From assembly GCF_934617235.1 (NCBI RefSeq), contig NZ_CAKTTZ010000011.1, positions 1 to 55,188 on the forward strand: a stretch of 55,188 nt of DNA. The letters run 5' to 3'. This DNA comes from an uncultured Ellagibacter sp. GTDB taxonomy: Bacteria; Actinomycetota; Coriobacteriia; Coriobacteriales; Eggerthellaceae. A program made the position numbers and the translations under genes. This document shows positions 50,658 through 55,188 of the stretch, in pieces. The notes beneath the pieces were generated by a model. It made no database searches and was not told where the DNA came from. It saw only the letters and a program-made list of their open reading frames with translations. Position 1 is the first letter of the stretch, and each line of letters opens with the position of its first letter.

Positions 50658-52121
50658 ATGTCTGACAACACTCAGGCCGAGGCCCCCAAGGCCAACGCCT
50701 TCATGAACGCGCCCGAAAGCAAGAAGCTTCTGACGGTGATCGGCGTGTATTGCGGAATCATCGCCAATCTGCTTATCTCCACATCGAATGCCACCGTTCT
50801 ACCCGCCGCCGCGGCGGATATCGGCGGCATGGACATCTACGGCCTGGCGCAGAGCATTTCGAGCGTGCTTTCCGTTGCCCTGATGCCCGTGTTCGGCTTC
50901 ATCGCCGCGCGCAACCCGCACCTCAAGCGCATCCTGTGCACGATCGGCCTCGCCGGCGGCGCCTGCGTCCTTCTGGTGCGCGCCGTTGCCACGAACATGA
51001 TGATGATCGTGGTTGCGAACATCTTCTGGGGCATGGTGTCCGCCGCCGTCTTCGGCGTGGGCTTCACCATCATCCGCGACGTTTATGACCGCAAGAAAGC
51101 GGGTTTCTACCTGGGTCTCGTGGGCACGGTCATGTCCGCCGCAACGCTCATCGGCCCCATCGTCGCCGGCTTCGTCATCGACTCGCTGGGTTGGCGCGTG
51201 TGGACGTGGGTCTGCGTCGCCGTCCTCGTCATTGGCGCACTCGTCACGTTCTTCGGCGTGAAGGTGAAAAAGGAAGAAGTCGCCGACCTGGCTTCTGCGG
51301 GCAAGAGCTTTGACGGCGTCGGCGCCGTCTGCGTCATGATCGCCTTCGCAGCGCTCATCGTCGGCCTGTCTATGGGTACGAGCTACGTGAAATTCGGCAC
51401 GCCGCTCAACACGGCGCTGCTCGTCATTGCAATCGTGTTCCTCATCCTTCTGGCAATCAACATCAAGAAGAAGGGCAACGACGCCATCATCCCGATCGCG
51501 ACGCTCAAGAACCGCAACGTGCTGGTGCTCACCGCTTCCAACTTCCTGCATAACTTCGGTTCGATGACCATCGTCTTCTTCATTGCCGGCTTTATCATGC
51601 GCACCCTAACGAACGACCCCATCTGCCAGACCATAGGCTCTGCAACCGCCGCTGGCCTCGCATCCGCACTCATGGCAGTGCTCGGATTGGTGCTCGGCCC
51701 GATCTTCGGCAAGATGGTTGCCAAGGCCGGCACCGCCAAGACCGTCATGACCATCGGCAACGTCGTCCGCGTCGTCGTCATGGCGTGCTTCGTGTTCTTC
51801 CTCGTGCCCGGTGTGCCCGTGTGGGTCATCTACGTGCTCATGTTCCTGGCGGGCATCTTCAACTCGCAGCAGCAGGTCACGCAGTCCGCGGCACCCCAGA
51901 TCATGCTCACCGCCAAAGAGCGCACCATCGGCAACTCCACCATCCAGCTCGGCCAGAACCTGGGCGCCGGCATCGGCATGGCTGTGTTCACGCTGATTCT
52001 GGCCGTCGACCCCGCTGGCGGCATGCGCATCTGCATGGTCGTGGCGCTCGTCGCCTGGATCATCCTGCTCTTCATCACTTTCCTGCTGAAGAAGCCTGCG
52101 CCGGAGGACATGGAGAGTTAA
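50658..52121 (+). CDS. MFS transporter of catabolic module 2 (DHA2-like, about 14 helices)
   Basis: A 487-aa major facilitator. N-terminal tail of about 20 polar residues, then helices from LLTVIGVYCGIIANLLI; the loop RDVYDRKKAGFYLGLVGTVM is the motif A/C-like region; the C terminus is KKPAPEDMES. Ribosome site aaggagcgac. Direction of transport cannot be read; in context it could import the substrate or export a product. Its stop is directly followed, in the same frame, by an SDR remnant. Confidence 0.87.
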   Translation: MSDNTQAEAPKANAFMNAPESKKLLTVIGVYCGIIANLLISTSNATVLPAAAADIGGMDIYGLAQSISSVLSVALMPVFGFIAARNPHLKRILCTIGLAGGACVLLVRAVATNMMMIVVANIFWGMVSAAVFGVGFTIIRDVYDRKKAGFYLGLVGTVMSAATLIGPIVAGFVIDSLGWRVWTWVCVAVLVIGALVTFFGVKVKKEEVADLASAGKSFDGVGAVCVMIAFAALIVGLSMGTSYVKFGTPLNTALLVIAIVFLILLAINIKKKGNDAIIPIATLKNRNVLVLTASNFLHNFGSMTIVFFIAGFIMRTLTNDPICQTIGSATAAGLASALMAVLGLVLGPIFGKMVAKAGTAKTVMTIGNVVRVVVMACFVFFLVPGVPVWVIYVLMFLAGIFNSQQQVTQSAAPQIMLTAKERTIGNSTIQLGQNLGAGIGMAVFTLILAVDPAGGMRICMVVALVAWIILLFITFLLKKPAPEDMES

Positions 52122-52589
52122 GGGGCCTCGTCGATTGACGGCTACTTCGTCCAGCCCACCCCCGAGGAAAAGGAACTGTGGGACAGCCCGAACGACCCCG
52201 AGTTCTTCACCAAGATCAAAGTGGCCATCCAGAACCGCGAAGTTCCAGAGGCGATGCGCCACATGGGTGAGGACTACCTTTACTACCCCATCTCCAAAAC
52301 CTTCACCCAGTACTACACTCGCGCCAACACCCTGCGCTTCGGGCGCAAGGGCTGTCAGATCTTCTCGATCGCCCCAGGCGCGTTCGACACCCCCATGCTG
52401 CGCGAATCCCCTGATGAGATCATTGCCGGCATCGCAAAAGGCACCGCACTCGGCCGCTTGGGCGAACCAGAAGAGATGGCCGATTTCATCGTGCGCCTGC
52501 TTGAGCCAGGACACGACTACTTAACCGGCGTCGACCTTATTTTGGATGGCGGTAAATTCGGCATGACCACTGCCAAGCAGCTGGATTAA
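52122..52589 (+). pseudogene. N-terminally truncated SDR remnant
   Basis: From just after the MFS stop the frame continues as SIDGYFVQPTPEEKELWDSP and gives the C-terminal half of an SDR: YYPISKTFTQYY (the YxxxK site), QIFSIAPGAFDTPML, GRLGEPEEMADFI and ILDGG. The cofactor-binding first half (TGxxxGxG, NAG, catalytic Ser) is absent. The first internal ATG is 52221 and has no good ribosome site. The MFS stop is the only barrier in frame. Most likely a deletion removed the 5' half. Confidence 0.75.
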
Positions 52590-52650
52590 CGGCAAGCGCG
52601 CCTGCGGCGCCTCCCCCGTCCGCAGGCGCCTTCAAGAGAGGATAATTCCC

Positions 52651-53289
52651 ATGAGCAACGTTATCTCGAAAGACTACACCGACTACTTCAAGGGCCGTGA
52701 CTGGGTCCATATGCTGGGCTTTTACGCGCAGGATTGGCGTAAGTTCATGACCGACCACAACCGCATCTTCGGCTCCGGTCCATTCTTCTACACCACCAAC
52801 ACCTTCTCGCGCCTGCTCTTCCATGGCGACGAAGTCGACTGCACAGGCCTGGAGTTCCATGCCGCCTACGGCGCTTGGGGGAGCCACACTATCGAGGTTG
52901 TTGAACCCGTTCCCTTCAGCGTTCCCACGATGTTCAGCGAGATTAATACCGAAGGCGAACCTGGCTTCAACCACCTGCATATCTTCGTTGAGGATTTGGA
53001 AGAAGCGCAGGACGCATGCGAATTCCTCAAGATCCCGGTTATCACGGTGGGATACCCCGACATGGCGAACGCGATCGAAAAGGCGAAAGCGACCGGAGCG
53101 GATGTTGAAGCAATCAAGAAGAACACTGGCAAGGCATCCTTCATGGTGTGCGATATGCGCAAGGAACTTGGCTTCGCCGTGCAATTGATCACCCCACGAG
53201 CCCAAGCACTCCACAACGCCATCATCGACGCCAAGGACAAATGGGACGGCAGCGCGGAAACCATGTTCATCCCCCTCGGCGGAAAATAG
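52651..53289 (+). CDS. VOC family protein, second copy
   Basis: A 212-aa VOC-fold protein, about 35 residues longer than the first copy. DWVHMLGFYAQDWRKFMTDH opens module one; GFNHLHIFVEDLEEAQDACE opens module two, with FAVQLITPR near the end. Metal-ligand pattern is partial (His in WVHM, His in FNHLH, Gln in VQLI). Ribosome site agagagg. Low similarity to the first VOC suggests a separate step or substrate handling role. Confidence 0.82.
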   Translation: MSNVISKDYTDYFKGRDWVHMLGFYAQDWRKFMTDHNRIFGSGPFFYTTNTFSRLLFHGDEVDCTGLEFHAAYGAWGSHTIEVVEPVPFSVPTMFSEINTEGEPGFNHLHIFVEDLEEAQDACEFLKIPVITVGYPDMANAIEKAKATGADVEAIKKNTGKASFMVCDMRKELGFAVQLITPRAQALHNAIIDAKDKWDGSAETMFIPLGGK

Positions 53290-53298
53290 CCCTCCGAA

Positions 53299-53400
53299 CG
53301 GATGGCCTCCCATTATTCCAGGAGGCCATCCGCCCCAATACCAATTCCCTCGCAGGCGGCGCACGGAAGTTATCGCAGACTTCCGTGCGCCGCCGATTTT
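53299..53400 (+). terminator. Two hairpins ending module 2
   Basis: First: cggatggcctcc/ggaggccatccg (53299-53310, 53321-53332), no T-run. Second: ggcggcgcacggaagt/acttccgtgcgccgcc (53355-53370, 53379-53394) followed by gattttt, a strong intrinsic terminator. Confidence 0.85.
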
Positions 53401-53402
53401 TC

Positions 53403-53439
53403 AGCGTTACCCGTAGAACTTCACGTCGGGAAAGGGAGG
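53403..53439. repeat. Exact 37-bp copy of the nadE 3' end
   Basis: Bases 53403-53439 are identical to 53956-53992, which contain the last ten nadE codons, its stop and four flanking bases. A (ggga)n tract (53434-53461) and gtccttgcc follow. The two copies bracket 516 bases of element debris like attachment-site duplicates. Confidence 0.85.
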
Positions 53440-53546
53440 GAGGGAGGGAGGGAGGGAGGGGTCCTTGCCGGATATCGCGAATACGCCTCAGAGATCACGA
53501 AGCTTTTCCAGCTCACTTCAAGCTCAACTAAAGCAGCGCATGGTTC

Positions 53547-53633
53547 AAAAGTCGCTTGGAAAAGTTGCTCAATCTACGAAAAGTCGCTTGAAAAAGTTGC
53601 AGTCTCCGTTAAAAAGTCCCTTGGAAAAGTTTA
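53547..53633 (+). repeat. Three tandem repeats of 32-33 bp
   Basis: Units start at 53547, 53579 and 53612, each beginning aaaagtc(g/c)c(t)tggaaaagtt with decay. The bases are A-rich compared with the surrounding genome. No known protein results. Confidence 0.6.
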
Positions 53634-53690
53634 TTTGCCCAGCTCAGGAAGATCCAAATCAAGCGCATACTTTGGCTCTTCCTGAGCGTT

Positions 53691-53957
53691 TTGACCCAGG
53701 GATCACGACCCTCATTCTCGATCAATAACGATCGTCCCAGACTCGAACTCGATTATGTGATTCGCTATCGGGGCAAATGCGTACCCGTTGAGGTGAAAGC
53801 GCGCGATGGCAACGCGAAAAGCGTGAAAACCGTGCTCAAACACCCGGAAAAATACCGTGTCGATTCAGCGATAAAACTCGCAGACTTGAACATCGGCCGT
53901 ACAGGCGCGATTCTGACCCTGCCGCTCTACATGGCTTTCTTGCTCACGGAAAGATAG
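53691..53957 (+). pseudogene. C-terminal remnant of a DUF4143-type AAA ATPase
   Basis: The frame LELDYVIRYRGKCVPVEVKA, then KTVLKHPEKYRVDSAIKLAD and ILTLPLYMAFLL matches the C-terminal nuclease-like part of DUF4143 AAA-family proteins (E-V-K core). The ATPase half is missing and the first ATG has no ribosome site. It lies between the two copies of the nadE tail. Confidence 0.75.
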
Positions 53958-53959
53958 CG

Positions 53960-54781
53960 TTACCCGTAGAACTTCACGTCGGGAAAGGGAGGCTCTTGGG
54001 CGCGCTTGAACGCGTAGGAGTCCGCTCGTGCGAGCAGGCCTGTCGCCTGCATGAGGTCGAAGCCCATCGCGTCGCACGCGTCCTCGACCGACTGTCCCTG
54101 TTCGAGTACGGCAATCAGCAGCTTGTCGAGCGTCTCATAGTCGATGCCCATGGAGGCCTCGTCCTTCTGGCCGGGAGCGAGCTCGGCGCTCGGCGGCTTC
54201 ACAAACACGTTCTCGGGAATGGGCTCGACGTCGCCCGCCGCGCGCGCCTGTTCGTTGCGCCAACGGCCCACCTCGTAGACATCGGTCTTGTACAAGCCGC
54301 CAAGCGGGGCGAATGCGCCGGCCGTGTCGCCGTAGAGTGTGGAGTAGCCCATGGCGGCCTCGGACTTGTTACCGGTGTTCACGAGCATCCAGCGATTCGC
54401 ATTCGAAAGGGCCATGAGAATCACCATGCGGCAACGCGCCTGCGTGTTCTCGGAAGCCAAACCCTCGAGCTTTTCCTTATAGGACTTGCGGATGACCTGC
54501 TCAAATGCCTCGAACGGCTCGCAGATCGACACCGTATGGCTCTCGATGCCGAGGTTTTCCGCCAAGGCGAGGGCATCATCGATGGAGTGACCAGTCGAGT
54601 AGGGACCGGGAAGAAGCACACCGTGCACGTTCTTGGCGCCGAACGCGTCAACCGCCATGACCGCCGTCACCGACGAGTCGATACCGCCCGAAAGCCCGAT
54701 AACGACCTGCGAGAAACCGGCACCCTTCGCGTACGCCGCGAGCGCGTCGACACATGCTTGATACTTGTCCCCAGCTTTCAT
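53960..54781 (-). CDS. nadE: Ammonia-dependent NAD synthetase
   Basis: Final step of NAD synthesis, 273 aa, short ammonia-dependent form without a glutaminase domain. P-loop for adenylation is GLSGGIDSSVTAVMA; also GVLLPGPYS, NTGNKSEAAMGYSTLYGDTAG and KPPSAELAPGQKDE. ATG 54781 has aaggagg 5 bases upstream; the frame continues upstream to 54877 without support. The last codons (FPDVKFYG) and stop are the source of the repeated 37-bp sequence found elsewhere. Confidence 0.95.
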   Translation of the reverse strand: MKAGDKYQACVDALAAYAKGAGFSQVVIGLSGGIDSSVTAVMAVDAFGAKNVHGVLLPGPYSTGHSIDDALALAENLGIESHTVSICEPFEAFEQVIRKSYKEKLEGLASENTQARCRMVILMALSNANRWMLVNTGNKSEAAMGYSTLYGDTAGAFAPLGGLYKTDVYEVGRWRNEQARAAGDVEPIPENVFVKPPSAELAPGQKDEASMGIDYETLDKLLIAVLEQGQSVEDACDAMGFDLMQATGLLARADSYAFKRAQEPPFPDVKFYG

Positions 54782-54901
54782 GGAGCCTCCTTGCGCAATA
54801 ATCCGCGTGATGCGCTTTAGTATGCCAGCCAATTGTTTCAGACGCGTTGCAACCTCAAGTCTCGCAGGCTGGACCACGCGAATAAGTAGAACGCCTTGTC
54901 C

Positions 54902-54992
54902 GCTCCTGAATGCGGGCGGGGAAACTCGTGCTCAGACAGTCCTCGCTGCGCTGCGGAACTGCGCGCGAGCTCCCCCGCCCGTATTCAGGAGC
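54902..54992. repeat. Palindromic repeat element upstream of nadE
   Basis: Arms gctcctgaatgcgggcgggg (54902-54921) and 54973-54992 are complementary with one mismatch. The core ctcagacagtcctcgctgcg and gcggaactgcgcgcga matches copies at 7.7 kb (reverse) and within rsmA. The rest of 54782-55157 has no gene. Confidence 0.8.
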
Positions 54993-55157
54993 TACGTCAT
55001 AGCAATAACTCAGGATGAGGAACTACGACGAAGGGTTTTGCACAGAAACCCGTGCAATCCGGGTGCGCCAGTGACTCCTGCGCGCGAACAAAACCGTCCA
55101 AACACGAAATCCCAACTTGCAACCCGCAGATCGAACCCGCCTTCGACTCGAAAGGCC

Positions 55158-55188
55158 GCGGGCGGGGGTCCCGCGCGCAGTTCCGCAG
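55158..55188. repeat. Start of another palindromic element, cut by window end
   Basis: cgggcgggggt then cgcgcgcagttccgcag (last 31 bases) is the reverse complement of the right half of the 54902-54992 element with small differences, so a second copy in opposite orientation begins here and runs out of the window. Confidence 0.6.

Overview
The window looks like chromosomal DNA of a high-GC, anaerobic Coriobacteriia, most likely an Eggerthellaceae-type gut actinobacterium. This rests on gene order (efp-pepP-aroQ-aroB-aroK-aroC-LCP-aroE-yqeG-mltG-ruvX-alaS and metG-tatD-flavoprotein-rsmA-veg), on a Cheo-type LexA box, and on two cytoplasmic bis-MGD enzyme modules of the pyrogallol-phloroglucinol transhydroxylase / catechol dehydroxylase type, which are abundant in that family. 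Genus cannot be fixed from the sequence alone.

Layout. 1-5.5 kb: end of sufU, a BASS-family transporter, a TatD-associated-type radical SAM protein, an SOS cassette (Y-family polymerase plus YolD-like protein, with a divergent small gene around a LexA box), and efp. 5.5-21.6 kb: a leftward housekeeping block with shikimate synthesis, alanyl-tRNA synthetase, cell-envelope genes and rarA. 21.6-25.5 kb: a possible small RNA, several short or unknown genes, galU and an IS3-type transposase scar. 25.5-33.4 kb: catabolic module 1, leftward (MFS transporter, molybdopterin large subunit, Fe-S small subunit, SLC13-type permease, LysR/LuxR hybrid regulator). 33.4-35.1 kb: gene-free DNA full of inverted and tandem repeats, then tRNA-Ala. 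35.1-37.7 kb: an A/T-richer DUF4145-UvrD-like helicase gene broken by one in-frame TAG. 37.9-43.2 kb: veg, rsmA, a flavoprotein, tatD (with an in-frame TGA) and metG. 43.3-53.4 kb: slyD, then catabolic module 2, rightward (TetR, large and small transhydroxylase-like subunits, a 96-aa protein, VOC, SDR, MFS, an SDR remnant, a second VOC). 53.4-55.2 kb: mobile-element debris and nadE.

How it fits together. The two catabolic modules each pair a cytoplasmic Mo enzyme and its [4Fe-4S] partner with import proteins and a dedicated regulator. Module 2 adds reductase (SDR) and VOC-fold enzymes, so it could be a short anaerobic pathway that rearranges or dehydroxylates a polyhydroxylated aromatic and then processes the ring. 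The substrate is unknown.

The most unusual signals are: an in-frame palindromic repeat element inside rsmA that belongs to a dispersed repeat family; an in-frame UGA in tatD followed by a SECIS-like hairpin; a regulator with a LysR-type HTH at one end and a LuxR-type HTH at the other; copies of the nadE 3' end placed elsewhere next to element debris; and several families of long-inverted-repeat elements between genes.
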